From an uncultured Clostridia bacterium (GTDB lineage: Bacteria; Bacillota; Clostridia; Christensenellales; Borkfalkiaceae): a DNA stretch of 64,000 nucleotides. A model generated the notes under the pieces. The model was not told the DNA's origin. It saw nothing but the letters and a program-made list of their open reading frames with translations, and did no database searches. Both the position numbers and the translations under genes were made by a program. Of the stretch, positions 1 to 8,247 are shown one piece after another. Every line of letters begins with the position of its first letter. Position 1 is the stretch's first letter. Location of the stretch: the NCBI GenBank assembly GCA_944338165.1, contig CALVLN010000005.1:1-64000 (forward strand), written 5' to 3'.

Positions 1-90
1 CCCGTTCTGGGGCTGCTGCGCGCCGTAAGGCTGCTGAGGGGCGAACCCGTTCTGGGGCTACTGTGCGCCGTAAGGCTGCTGAGGAGCGAA
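1..90. repeat. 45-bp tandem repeat in the ftsZ tail
   Basis: Two adjacent 45-bp units, 1-45 and 46-90, differ at only three positions (42 of 45 identical), and a partial, more diverged unit follows from 91. Read on the minus strand each unit encodes a 15-residue Pro/Gln-rich block (PQNGFAPQQPYGAQ plus one Gln). In unit 46-90 the Gln codon CAG has become TAG at 58-60, which ends the ftsZ reading frame. The next unit, up to the window edge, stays in frame and has CAG at that position. Confidence 0.9.
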
Positions 91-1299
91 CCCGTTCTGC
101 GGCTGCGCGCCGTAATACGGCTGCGGCTGCACGCCCGCGCCGCGGGCAGCGGGCTGCTGCGGCTGCTGGGGACGCGCCCCGTGAATGGAAGTCTGTTGAC
201 CTGCAGCGGGCTGCTGCGGCTGCTGACGCATGGCCGCGCCGAAGGGGCTGGAAGCCTCCGTACGGGGCGCAACGGGGATCTCAAAGCGCTGCTCGGGCGC
301 AGGCTGACGGGGATCTTCGGGGCGGCTGGAGGACGGGAAGCCCGTGGCGATGACGGTAACTTCCACCTCGTCGCTGATGTTGGGGTCGATGCAGGAACCG
401 AAGATGATGTTCGCCGAATAATCGACCACGGAACGGACGAGACGCGCCGCGGTGCGCACTTCGTCAAAGGTGAGGTCGTTGCCGCCGACGACGTTGAGGA
501 GCACGCCGGTCGCGCCCTCGATGGTCGTATCGAGCAGCGGGCTGTTGACGGCGAGCTTGACCGCCTCCACAATGCGGTTTTCGCCCTTGGCGACGCCGAC
601 GCCCATATGCGCGAGCCCCCTGTCTTTGAGGATGGCGCGCACGTCGGCAAAGTCGAGGTTGATGAGCGAAGGCGTGACGATGAGGTCCGCAATGCCGCGG
701 ATACCCTGCTTGAGCACTTCGTCCGCGACGCGCAGCGCATCCGTCATGGACGCGTTCCTGGGCACGACTTCGCTGATCTTCTCGTTGGGGATGATGATGA
801 GCGTATCCACGTATTTGCGGAGGTTATCCAACCCCTTCATGGTATTGTCGAGGCGGCGTTTGCCCTCGAACTCGAACGGTTCGGTGACGACGGCGACCGT
901 AAGGATCTTGAGGTCCTTGGCGATCTTGGCGATGACGGGCGCCGCGCCCGTGCCCGTGCCGCCGCCCATACCGGCCGTGATGAACAGAAGGTCGGTATTT
1001 TCAATGGCGTGCATGAGCTCGTCTTTGTTTTCTTCCGCGGCAGCGCGGCCGATGTCGGGATCCGCGCCCGCACCCAGCCCCTTGGTGAGTTTGGAGCCGA
1101 TCTGGATCTTGCGCTCCGCGCGCGAGCAGGCAAGGATCTGCGCGTCGGTATTCACCGCGATGTATTCCGCGCTCGTGATCCCCGCTTCGATCATTCTGTT
1201 GACGGCATTGTTCCCCGCGCCGCCGACGCCGATGACCTTGATACGGGCTTTGCCCGTGATCTCGGGGCCCTGCGCCGTGGTCTCCATGGTTTCGTTCAT
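58..1299 (-). CDS. ftsZ: Cell division GTPase FtsZ, tail cut in a repeat
   Basis: Tubulin-like GTPase that polymerises into the Z ring at midcell. The G-box GGGTGTG lies at residues 112-118, the N-terminal GGAGNNAVNRM at about 26-36, and the GTPase and C-terminal domains run to about residue 325. A Pro/Gln-rich linker follows. Start ATG at 1299 follows a CGGAGG ribosome site and overlaps the ftsA stop (ATGA), so the two are translationally coupled. The 413-residue product ends in a 15-residue tandem repeat at TAG (58-60) and lacks the conserved C-terminal peptide (DIPxFLR type) that normally binds FtsA or SepF. The same frame stays open past the TAG to the window edge. Either the tail is truncated or the TAG is a sequencing error. 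The core identification is certain. Confidence 0.96.
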   Translation of the reverse strand: MNETMETTAQGPEITGKARIKVIGVGGAGNNAVNRMIEAGITSAEYIAVNTDAQILACSRAERKIQIGSKLTKGLGAGADPDIGRAAAEENKDELMHAIENTDLLFITAGMGGGTGTGAAPVIAKIAKDLKILTVAVVTEPFEFEGKRRLDNTMKGLDNLRKYVDTLIIIPNEKISEVVPRNASMTDALRVADEVLKQGIRGIADLIVTPSLINLDFADVRAILKDRGLAHMGVGVAKGENRIVEAVKLAVNSPLLDTTIEGATGVLLNVVGGNDLTFDEVRTAARLVRSVVDYSANIIFGSCIDPNISDEVEVTVIATGFPSSSRPEDPRQPAPEQRFEIPVAPRTEASSPFGAAMRQQPQQPAAGQQTSIHGARPQQPQQPAARGAGVQPQPYYGAQPQNGFAPQQPYGAQ

Positions 1300-2456
1300 A
1301 ATTTACCTCCGAAAACGTTTAATATGCGGCAAAGCAAGCCGCGTTTACGGTGATCTTCATACGCCGTATCCACGAGCGCGATGCGCGAACTCGCGGAAGG
1401 TTTGTTGAAAAACGGCAGGTCGGGCGAGACGGGCTCGCAGACGCGGTTGAGCCGTTTTCCGATGTGTTCGAGCGCGCCGCGAAGATCGGGAACGCCCTCA
1501 CCGGTGACAAGAAGCGGTTTGTAGTCGAGCTCCTCCCCCGCGCATTCTTCGAGGAAGCCGCTCACGGCCTCGCACAGATCGTCCAATCCCGCCTTCACTT
1601 CTTCGAGAAGGCGCGGGACGGGGATCTCATACGAAGTCCCTTTGTAGGTGAATTCAAGCAGCGGGTCGCCGTCCTTGCGCGAAAGATTGACGCGGGAAAG
1701 GAGCAGCGCCGCCCCGTCGTACGGAAGCGAAAACGCTTCCATGAGCCGCGCGACGATCTGCCCGCGGCCCACCCAGAACGTCCTCTGCGTGAGGACGCCG
1801 TTGCCGAGCAGCACGCACACGGTCGACGCGAGGTAGCCGGTATCCAGAAAGAGCGCCGTCTCGTCCCGCGTTTCGGGCGGGATGAGGTAAGAAGCCTGCA
1901 CCGCCTCCGACGGGAGATAGCGCAATTCGACGGGCAGATGCCCGAAGACGGACTGCATGCGCTCCGCAAAATAGTTGCTGCAATAGAAGTAAGTGAGGAG
2001 CCCGGAAAGCTTGTCCGAGACCAGCCCCACGGGATCGATGACGCGGCGCTTGTCCGACGTCAGGAAAAACATGCTCGTCGCGCGGATGAAGCGGTAACCG
2101 GGGCATTCTTCCCTGCCGCTGTCAAACAATAGGGTGACGTCCCTCTGCGAAATGCGCTTCGAAGCCGGAAAACTGATCTCATGCTCCTTGGGGACGACGA
2201 GCGTGAACATGCCGGGAACGCCGACGTAAAGCGTGCGGATGCGTTCGCCGCAGACGCGCTCTACCCCGTCGACCGCGCGCAGCACGGCGTCGGCAAATCC
2301 CTTGTCGGCAAAGAATGCACCGTCCTCATCGTACCCTTCGTACGGCTCCGTCCTGCTCGCTTTGAACACGAACGTATGATTGACGCCGCGTTCCCCGATG
2401 AGTACCGTCACTTCCGAAGAACGGACGTCGAGCACTGCTACGCTTTTCCGTCCCAT
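1296..2456 (-). CDS. ftsA: Divergent FtsA-like actin-fold division protein
   Basis: Membrane tether for FtsZ, here a divergent 386-residue member. It has an actin-type ATPase layout starting VAVLDVRSSEVTVLIGE (phosphate-1 strand) and ends in a basic amphipathic stretch, RKRGLLCRILNVFGGKL, like the FtsA membrane-targeting helix. It lies directly upstream of ftsZ with a 4-base overlap, as usual for ftsA. The frame is open further upstream, but ATG 2456 is chosen because a perfect promoter lies at 2491-2519 and homology starts there. A PilM-like protein is the alternative fold match, but position and the C-terminal helix favour FtsA. Confidence 0.85.
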   Translation of the reverse strand: MGRKSVAVLDVRSSEVTVLIGERGVNHTFVFKASRTEPYEGYDEDGAFFADKGFADAVLRAVDGVERVCGERIRTLYVGVPGMFTLVVPKEHEISFPASKRISQRDVTLLFDSGREECPGYRFIRATSMFFLTSDKRRVIDPVGLVSDKLSGLLTYFYCSNYFAERMQSVFGHLPVELRYLPSEAVQASYLIPPETRDETALFLDTGYLASTVCVLLGNGVLTQRTFWVGRGQIVARLMEAFSLPYDGAALLLSRVNLSRKDGDPLLEFTYKGTSYEIPVPRLLEEVKAGLDDLCEAVSGFLEECAGEELDYKPLLVTGEGVPDLRGALEHIGKRLNRVCEPVSPDLPFFNKPSASSRIALVDTAYEDHRKRGLLCRILNVFGGKL

Positions 2457-2490
2457 TGATCGTAAAAATCCTTTTTCCGTTTTCCTTATT

Positions 2491-2519
2491 ATTATAGCAA
2501 AAAGCGATACCCATGTCAA
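2491..2519 (-). promoter_or_regulatory. Sigma-A promoter of ftsA-ftsZ
   Basis: On the minus strand TTGACA (2519-2514), a 17-bp spacer and TATAAT (2496-2491): a perfect consensus. It lies between the divIB terminator and ftsA, so ftsAZ has its own transcription start. Confidence 0.9.
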
Positions 2520-2550
2520 TGTTTTGCCCGAAAAAATTATCCGTGCAGGC

Positions 2551-2580
2551 AAAAAAAACCGTTTCCGCAGAGGGAAACGG
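2551..2580 (-). terminator. Intrinsic terminator after divIB
   Basis: Minus strand: CCGTTTCC (2580-2573), a 6-base loop, GGAAACGG (2566-2559), then eight T. It ends the mraZ-to-divIB transcript ahead of the ftsA promoter. Confidence 0.88.
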
Positions 2581-2649
2581 CCGTATTTCGGGAGATAAAC
2601 GGGCGGCAAACGCGGGAAAGCGCGCATTCTGCCCTTTCCGCCGCACGCG

Positions 2650-3420
2650 TCAGGCGTTTGTGCCGAGGTCGCGCGGGGTATACGTGGCGGTGAGTTCCCC
2701 GCTCGACGCGTCCCGCAAAACGACGATCCTGCCGAACATGCGGTCCTCATCGAAGAGGGAGGCATACTTTTCCATGGCGAGCGCCGCCTTTTCCGCCGCG
2801 GCGTCCGAAGGCTCGTAGAGGCAGACCTCCACCCCCTCGCTCATGCGGAGCAGAAAATAATCGTCGGCGCGGTCGCTCGTAGGCGCGTTCAGCGCGATGC
2901 TTGCAAGGTTCATGCGCACGTCGCCGATCGCCCCGTCGATGGCGGCCGCGACGTCGAGCGCGTAGGAAAACTGCTCGTCCTCCGCCGTCAGGCCGTTAAG
3001 GAGAATGTCGGGCGCGCCGTCGATGCGGGAAGCGTTCTCCGTCCGCGTCCCCAGCAGGAAGCCCTCCGCGTCGTAGATGCGGTAGCCCCCTTCCGCAGGC
3101 ACGGCAAAGCGCTCCTCCCGTTCGCGCACGGTGAGCACGACCGTCTGCGGATACTGCTTTTCCACCGCTTCCACGCAAAAATACGGGTAGCGTTCGGCGG
3201 CGGCCCGCACCTCTTCCGTGTCCAGAAAGACGGTGCTCGCCCCGACAAAGGCGTTGACGTCCTCTTGAAGCGCGAGCGCGTCTTGCTTGGCGGCGGAGGA
3301 AAACGCCGTGACCTCCACGCGGACGGCGGTCACGGAAAACACCGCGTTCAGCCCCGCCGCCGCTGCGGCGGCGAGCAGGATGACGGCGGCTGCCGTCGCC
3401 AGGACAAATTTGTGCTTCAT
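2650..3420 (-). CDS. divIB: Division protein DivIB/FtsQ
   Basis: Bitopic membrane protein of the divisome that holds FtsL/DivIC-type partners and the septal synthases together. Of 256 residues, 5-25 form one membrane helix after a short basic N-terminus. Residues about 30-100 resemble a POTRA domain (FSVTAVRVEV... ending VVLTVRERE), followed by the beta-domain with YRIYDAEGFLLG. It is the last gene of the mraZ operon, 21 bases after murA, with a GGGGG-type ribosome site and a terminator behind it. Sequence conservation in this family is low; position and topology carry the call. Confidence 0.85.
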   Translation of the reverse strand: MKHKFVLATAAAVILLAAAAAAGLNAVFSVTAVRVEVTAFSSAAKQDALALQEDVNAFVGASTVFLDTEEVRAAAERYPYFCVEAVEKQYPQTVVLTVREREERFAVPAEGGYRIYDAEGFLLGTRTENASRIDGAPDILLNGLTAEDEQFSYALDVAAAIDGAIGDVRMNLASIALNAPTSDRADDYFLLRMSEGVEVCLYEPSDAAAEKAALAMEKYASLFDEDRMFGRIVVLRDASSGELTATYTPRDLGTNA

Positions 3421-3441
3421 AGGTATCCCCCTGCGGGGCGG

Positions 3442-4698
3442 TCAGGTGCGCACGCGCCGGATATCCGCCCCCAGATTTTTCAGTTTGCCCGCAAAGTTGT
3501 AATACCCGCGGTCGATGTGCGAAAGATCGAGCACTTCCGAGGCCCCTTCCGCGCCGAGCGCCGCCAGAACGAGCGCCGCGCCCCCGCGCAGATCCCCCGC
3601 CGTCACCGACGCCCCGTGCAGCCGCGGGACCCCGCGCACAAAGGCGTTTCTGCCGCGGACGACGATATCCGCCCCCATCTTCTGCAATTCGGGCACGTAT
3701 TTGAAGCGCGTCTCGAAGAGGTTTTCCACGATGAGCGAACAGCCCTCGCAGGTACAGTTGAGCGCCGTCGCCTGCGCCTGCAGATCTGTGGGGAACCCCG
3801 GGAACGGCATGGTCTCGATGCGGCGGTTGCTCTTCAGCCTCCCGCTGCTCTCTACCCTTATTTTATCATTTTTTGTATGTATCTTGCAACCGTTTTCGCG
3901 CAATTTGTGCAGAAGCGAGGCGAGTTTTTCCGGCCGCACCCCCGTCACCTCCGCCTCTCCGCCGCAGAGGGCGGCAGCGATGAGGAAGGTGCCCGCCTCG
4001 ATGCGGTCCCCCGAGGGGCGGAAATCGGCGCCGTGCAGGCGGGAGACCCCCTCGATGCGGACGGTATCCGTGCCCGCGCCCTTTACCTTCGCGCCCATGC
4101 GGTTGAGAAAATTCTGCAGATCGACGATCTCCGGCTCCTTGGCGGCGCCGCCGATGCGCGTCTCCCCTTCCGCCATGACGGCGGCGAGCATGGCGTTTTC
4201 CGTGGCGCCCACGCTGGGGAAGTCAAGCTGGATCTCCGCGCCGCGCAACCTTCCGCATTCACAGAAGATGTATCCCTCCCGCTCGGTGATGGAAACGCCC
4301 AGCCGCTTGAGCGCGGAAAGGTGCAGATCGATGGGGCGAAGCCCGATGTCGCACCCGCCGGGATAGGCGATGCAGGCGCGATGAAAGCGCGTCAGAAGCG
4401 CGCCGAGCATAAAGACGGACGAGCGCAATTCGCGGGTGAGCGCGGAAGAAATGGTGTGCAGATGCGCATCCGCGCTCCTGACGGCGACGCCTTCCGCCGT
4501 GAATTCCGCCTCGGCGCCCAGCTCGCGCAGGATCTGCGCCATGCAGAGCGCGTCGGCGATCGGCGGCGCGCCGCGCAGGAATACGGGCTCGTCGGTGAGC
4601 ACGGCAGCGGCAAAAAGCGGGAGCACGGCGTTCTTGGCGCATTCCGCTTTCACGCTGCCGAACAGCCGTCTCCCCCCGACGATCATAAATTTATCCAT
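3442..4698 (-). CDS. murA: UDP-GlcNAc 1-carboxyvinyltransferase MurA
   Basis: First committed step of peptidoglycan synthesis: transfers enolpyruvate from PEP to UDP-GlcNAc, in the cytoplasm. 418 residues, normal length. Lys22-Asn23 of the substrate site (AECAKNA) and the catalytic Cys116 in PGGCDIGLRP are present; Cys at this site is the fosfomycin-sensitive form. The usual SGAKNA is changed to AECAKNA. The AAGGAGC ribosome site sits 8 bases from ATG 4698. It lies between ftsW and divIB, where murG would normally precede it; murG is not there. Confidence 0.96.
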   Translation of the reverse strand: MDKFMIVGGRRLFGSVKAECAKNAVLPLFAAAVLTDEPVFLRGAPPIADALCMAQILRELGAEAEFTAEGVAVRSADAHLHTISSALTRELRSSVFMLGALLTRFHRACIAYPGGCDIGLRPIDLHLSALKRLGVSITEREGYIFCECGRLRGAEIQLDFPSVGATENAMLAAVMAEGETRIGGAAKEPEIVDLQNFLNRMGAKVKGAGTDTVRIEGVSRLHGADFRPSGDRIEAGTFLIAAALCGGEAEVTGVRPEKLASLLHKLRENGCKIHTKNDKIRVESSGRLKSNRRIETMPFPGFPTDLQAQATALNCTCEGCSLIVENLFETRFKYVPELQKMGADIVVRGRNAFVRGVPRLHGASVTAGDLRGGAALVLAALGAEGASEVLDLSHIDRGYYNFAGKLKNLGADIRRVRT

Positions 4699-4715
4699 AC
4701 GATGCTCCTTAACGA

Positions 4716-5897
4716 TCAGTTGCGTTTCATCCGCTGTTTTCCACAGTCCATCTTATGAACGCTTCCGCTGCCGTTGTGCCTCGACACGCCGTATACGAGG
4801 CCCATCGCCGCCATCGTGACGATGAGCGAAGTGTTCCCCGCGCTGATGAGGGGCAGCGGGAGCCCCGTCGGGGGGATGCTGCCGCTGACCACGAGCGCAT
4901 TGAGCGCGCTCTGCACCGCGTAGACGAGGATGATGCCGCAGACGAGAAAGTATCCGTAAACGGTGCGGCAGCGCCCCGCAATGCGGAAACCGCGCCAGAT
5001 GACGAACCCGATGACCGCAAACAGGAGCAACACGCCGCAAAATCCCGTCTCTTCGCCGATGACGGAGAGGATGAAATCGCTCTCCGCGAAGGGAAGAAAG
5101 CGGTACTTCTGCCGGGAGCGGAAGAGCCCCGTGCCGAAAAATCCGCCGTTGCCCAGCGCGTAAAAGGATTGGATGAGCTGATACCCCTCCTCTTTGGGCG
5201 ATGCCCACGGGTCGAGAAAGGCGCTCAGCCGCGAGAGCCTGTACGGCTCGGCGAGGATGAGGGCGGGCACCAGCAGAAGGACGGGCACCGCGAGCACGGC
5301 GAGCGTCCTCGCCGACGCGCCGCCGAGCACGATCATGCCCAGCATGAGCGCTCCGGTACAGAGCGTGACGGAAAGGTTGGGTTCGGCGAGGATGAGCGCG
5401 CAGACGCATCCGCCCGCCGCGAGCAGCGGCAGGACGCCGCGGAAGGTGCGCGCCTCGGCGAGATGTTCGGAAAGATACCCTGCGGCAAAGAGGATAAATG
5501 CGTATTTTGCGATCTCGGAAGGCTGCACGGTGAGCGGCCCCAACCCGATCCAGCGCGTCGCGCCGTAATTGCTCCGCCCTACCCCCGGGACGAAGACGAG
5601 CGCGAGCAGGGCGAGGGAGACCGCCAGCGCGGCGAGGCCGCACCGCCGGAGCTTGCGGTAGTCGACAAAGGCGGCCGCCGCCATGCACGCCAGCCCGGCG
5701 AGAAAGCCGAACAGCTGCTTTCTGCCAAAATAGAAGGCGTCCCCGTACTGCACTTCGGCGTTGTACGAACTCGCCGAATACACGCACAGGACGCCGTAGC
5801 CCGCCAGGCCGATCACGGCGGCAAGAAAGAGAAGGTCGCCCTTCCCCCGCTCCGCAGCCGCGGCCGCCGGGCGCGCCTCACTCTTCGGCTTCCGCAT
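4716..5897 (-). CDS. ftsW: SEDS peptidoglycan glycosyltransferase FtsW
   Basis: Polytopic membrane glycosyltransferase that polymerises lipid II at the septum with its partner class B PBP (9705-11432). About ten hydrophobic segments; SEDS motifs include the RWIGLGPLTVQPSEIAKYA block and the C-terminal GLPLPLISAGNTSLI block. I take ATG 5897 (MRKPKSEARP, 393 residues), which follows GGGAGAGGGG and overlaps the end of murD by 20 bases. The frame is open further upstream, but that part reads as murD in another frame. Confidence 0.93.
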   Translation of the reverse strand: MRKPKSEARPAAAAAERGKGDLLFLAAVIGLAGYGVLCVYSASSYNAEVQYGDAFYFGRKQLFGFLAGLACMAAAAFVDYRKLRRCGLAALAVSLALLALVFVPGVGRSNYGATRWIGLGPLTVQPSEIAKYAFILFAAGYLSEHLAEARTFRGVLPLLAAGGCVCALILAEPNLSVTLCTGALMLGMIVLGGASARTLAVLAVPVLLLVPALILAEPYRLSRLSAFLDPWASPKEEGYQLIQSFYALGNGGFFGTGLFRSRQKYRFLPFAESDFILSVIGEETGFCGVLLLFAVIGFVIWRGFRIAGRCRTVYGYFLVCGIILVYAVQSALNALVVSGSIPPTGLPLPLISAGNTSLIVTMAAMGLVYGVSRHNGSGSVHKMDCGKQRMKRN

Positions 5898-7266
5898 CGC
5901 CCCTCTCCCGCCGCGGCGGCTCCTCTGCGAGCGACTGCACGATCTCGCGGAAGCGTTCGCCGCGCGCCTCGTACCCCGTAAACTCGTCAAAACTTGCCGA
6001 AGCGGGGCTCAACAGCACCGTTTGCCCCGGCTTTGCCGTGAGATAGGCGATGCGCACCGCCATATCGAAGGAACGGCACAGCGTGACGTTCTGAACGTTG
6101 CGGCTGAGCGCCGCTTTCAGCACGCGGAAGGCGTTTTCGCCGTAAATGACGGTATGCACGACCGACGAACGGATGACGGCGTCGAAGAGCGGCTCGTACG
6201 AATATCCCTTATCCTTGCCGCCCACCAGAAGGACGGTCTCCTCCGTGATGCTCGCGAGCGCATGCACGGCAGCATCGACGTTGGTCGCCTTGCTGTCGTC
6301 GATGAAGGTGACGCCGCCCGCCCTGCCGATCTTTTCTATGCGGTGCTTCACGCCGCGGAATTCCGCGAGCGCCTTTGCGATCGCCTCCGCGGGAAGCCCC
6401 ATGAGTTTCGCCGCGCAGACGGCGGCGAGGGCGTCCTGCTTGTTGTGGTCGCCTTCGAGCGGGAATGCCGATTCCGGAAGGATGCGCTCGCCCGCGTAAC
6501 AGAGCGCCCCGTCCTCTATGTAAGCCCCGTTCGTCTTTTCCCGCAGGGAAAACCCGACGCATTTTGCCTTGGTGCGTTCGGAAAAGGCGCGCACCACGGG
6601 ATCGTCGAAATTGAGCACGGCGTATTCGCTCTCCGTGCAGTTACGCAGCAGCCGCGACTTGAGGTAGACGTAATTTTCCATGTTGTAGTGGCGGTTGAGG
6701 TGGTCTTCCGTGACGTTCAGCACGACGGCGACGTGCGGGCAAAGCGAGCGCAGCGTTTCCAGCTGAAAGGAGGAGATCTCCGCCACGGCGACCGCATCTT
6801 CGCCGAGCTCTTTTAAACAGGCGGTGACGGGCGTCCCGATATTGCCGCAGAGCACGCTCTTTTTCCCCGCCGCGCGGAACATGGCGTCGATGAGGGAGAC
6901 GGTGGTCGTCTTGCCGTTCGTCCCCGTGACCGCGACGACGGGGCAGCGCAGCGCCATGGCGCCGAGTTCCGCCTCGCCCGTCACCCGTTTGCCCGCCTTC
7001 CGGAAGGCGACGGGAAGCGGATGATCGATGGGGATCCCCGGACTTAAAACGAGAACGTCGATCTCGCCGACGTGCGAAAAGGCCTCCTCCCCCGCAAGGA
7101 GGACGGCGCCCTTGCGGCCGAGCTCCTGCGCCGCGGCGAGCACCGCGCCTTCGCCGACGTCGTCGTAAAGATACGTCTTCGCCCCCTTCGAGAGCAGGTA
7201 CTCCGCCGCCGAGATGCCGGAGCGGGAGAGCCCCGCCACGAGAAAACTTTGCCGTTCAAATAACAT
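5878..7266 (-). CDS. murD: UDP-MurNAc-L-Ala--D-Glu ligase MurD
   Basis: Adds D-glutamate to UDP-MurNAc-L-alanine using ATP; the D-Glu comes from the MurI racemase encoded nearby. 462 residues from ATG 7266, which has AAAGGAGC upstream. The N-terminal Rossmann-like domain (VAGLSRSGISAAEYL) is followed by the Mur ligase P-loop GTNGKTT at residues 115-121 and later the DDSKATN block. It sits between mraY and ftsW as in Bacillus-type clusters. Confidence 0.95.
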   Translation of the reverse strand: MLFERQSFLVAGLSRSGISAAEYLLSKGAKTYLYDDVGEGAVLAAAQELGRKGAVLLAGEEAFSHVGEIDVLVLSPGIPIDHPLPVAFRKAGKRVTGEAELGAMALRCPVVAVTGTNGKTTTVSLIDAMFRAAGKKSVLCGNIGTPVTACLKELGEDAVAVAEISSFQLETLRSLCPHVAVVLNVTEDHLNRHYNMENYVYLKSRLLRNCTESEYAVLNFDDPVVRAFSERTKAKCVGFSLREKTNGAYIEDGALCYAGERILPESAFPLEGDHNKQDALAAVCAAKLMGLPAEAIAKALAEFRGVKHRIEKIGRAGGVTFIDDSKATNVDAAVHALASITEETVLLVGGKDKGYSYEPLFDAVIRSSVVHTVIYGENAFRVLKAALSRNVQNVTLCRSFDMAVRIAYLTAKPGQTVLLSPASASFDEFTGYEARGERFREIVQSLAEEPPRRERGDAEAEE

Positions 7267-7291
7267 ATTCGCTCCTTTGGGGCAGCCGTCT

Positions 7292-8245
7292 CTATGCGGC
7301 AAACGGAAGCAGCACCGCGGCGCCCGCCACCGCCGTGAAGGCGGAATAGGCAAAGACGATCTTCGCCTCCGTGTATCCCTTCTCCTGGAAATGGTGGTGG
7401 ACGGGCGCCATGAGAAAGATCCGCCTGCCCGTTTTTTTATAATATATTACCTGAAGGATGACGGATATGCTGGAAAGCACGAACATTCCCCCAACGACGG
7501 GGATCATGAGCGCGTTGCCGGAAAAAAGCGCCGCTGCCGCCGCAAATCCGCCCAGAGAAAGCGAGCCCGTATCCCCCATGAAGACGGAAGCGCGGTTGGT
7601 ATTGAAGATGAGGTAGGCAAACAGCGCCCCCGCGAGGCAGAAACAGAGCGCGGAGAGCGCATCCGCCCCGCCCTGCAGCAGGATGAGGAGCGCGAAAGAG
7701 AGAAAGTACAGCGCCGAAACCGAGCCCGCAAGCCCGTCCAGGCCGTCCGTCAGGTTGACGGAATTGACGGTGGCGAGAAAGACGAAGACGCCGAGCGGCA
7801 GCGTCCACCACCCGAGGTCGAACGCGAGGCGGGTGAAGGGAACGCGGAAGACGGTGAGCCCGTTCAAACAGCAGAAAAGCGCCGCGATGAAGGCGGCGGC
7901 GAGCTGGAAACAGATTTTCTGGTAGGCCTTCAGCCCCAGGTTGTCGCGGCGGCGCTTTTTGATGAGGTCGTCGAGAAGCCCGACGAGCAGATACGCCCCG
8001 CCCACGGCAAGCGCCGCGCAGAACCGCCTGTCCGCGGTGCCCTCTGCGCACAGCGCCACCGCGGATGCGGCGAGCACGAAGCCGAGCCCGCCCATGCTGG
8101 GCGTCCCCCCTTTGTCCGCGTGCTCCTTGACGTAGCGGAGGATGTTCTGCCCCGCATTCAGCCGCCGCAGCAGCGGGATCTCCGCCGCGCACAGCGCGAG
8201 AGACACAAAAAACGACGCGAGGAGCAGGATGAGGATACGGCGCAT
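7292..8245 (-). CDS. mraY: Phospho-MurNAc-pentapeptide transferase MraY
   Basis: Makes lipid I from UDP-MurNAc-pentapeptide and undecaprenyl phosphate in the membrane. 317 residues, about ten membrane segments. Diagnostic motifs are the DDL(I)KKRRRDNLGL cytoplasmic block, NSVNLTDGLDGLAG with its catalytic Asp, and the MAPVHHHF histidine loop. ATG 8245 is chosen because it starts a hydrophobic helix and lies two bases past the murE stop; the longer open frame overlaps murE. murF, normally between murE and mraY, is absent. Confidence 0.94.
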   Translation of the reverse strand: MRRILILLLASFFVSLALCAAEIPLLRRLNAGQNILRYVKEHADKGGTPSMGGLGFVLAASAVALCAEGTADRRFCAALAVGGAYLLVGLLDDLIKKRRRDNLGLKAYQKICFQLAAAFIAALFCCLNGLTVFRVPFTRLAFDLGWWTLPLGVFVFLATVNSVNLTDGLDGLAGSVSALYFLSFALLILLQGGADALSALCFCLAGALFAYLIFNTNRASVFMGDTGSLSLGGFAAAAALFSGNALMIPVVGGMFVLSSISVILQVIYYKKTGRRIFLMAPVHHHFQEKGYTEAKIVFAYSAFTAVAGAAVLLPFAA

Positions 8246-8247
8246 GA

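Noticed and set aside
58-60. Recoding of TAG as glutamine in this genome
   Set aside because: rsmH ends at a TAG (12321-12323) exactly where the family ends, so TAG is an ordinary stop here.
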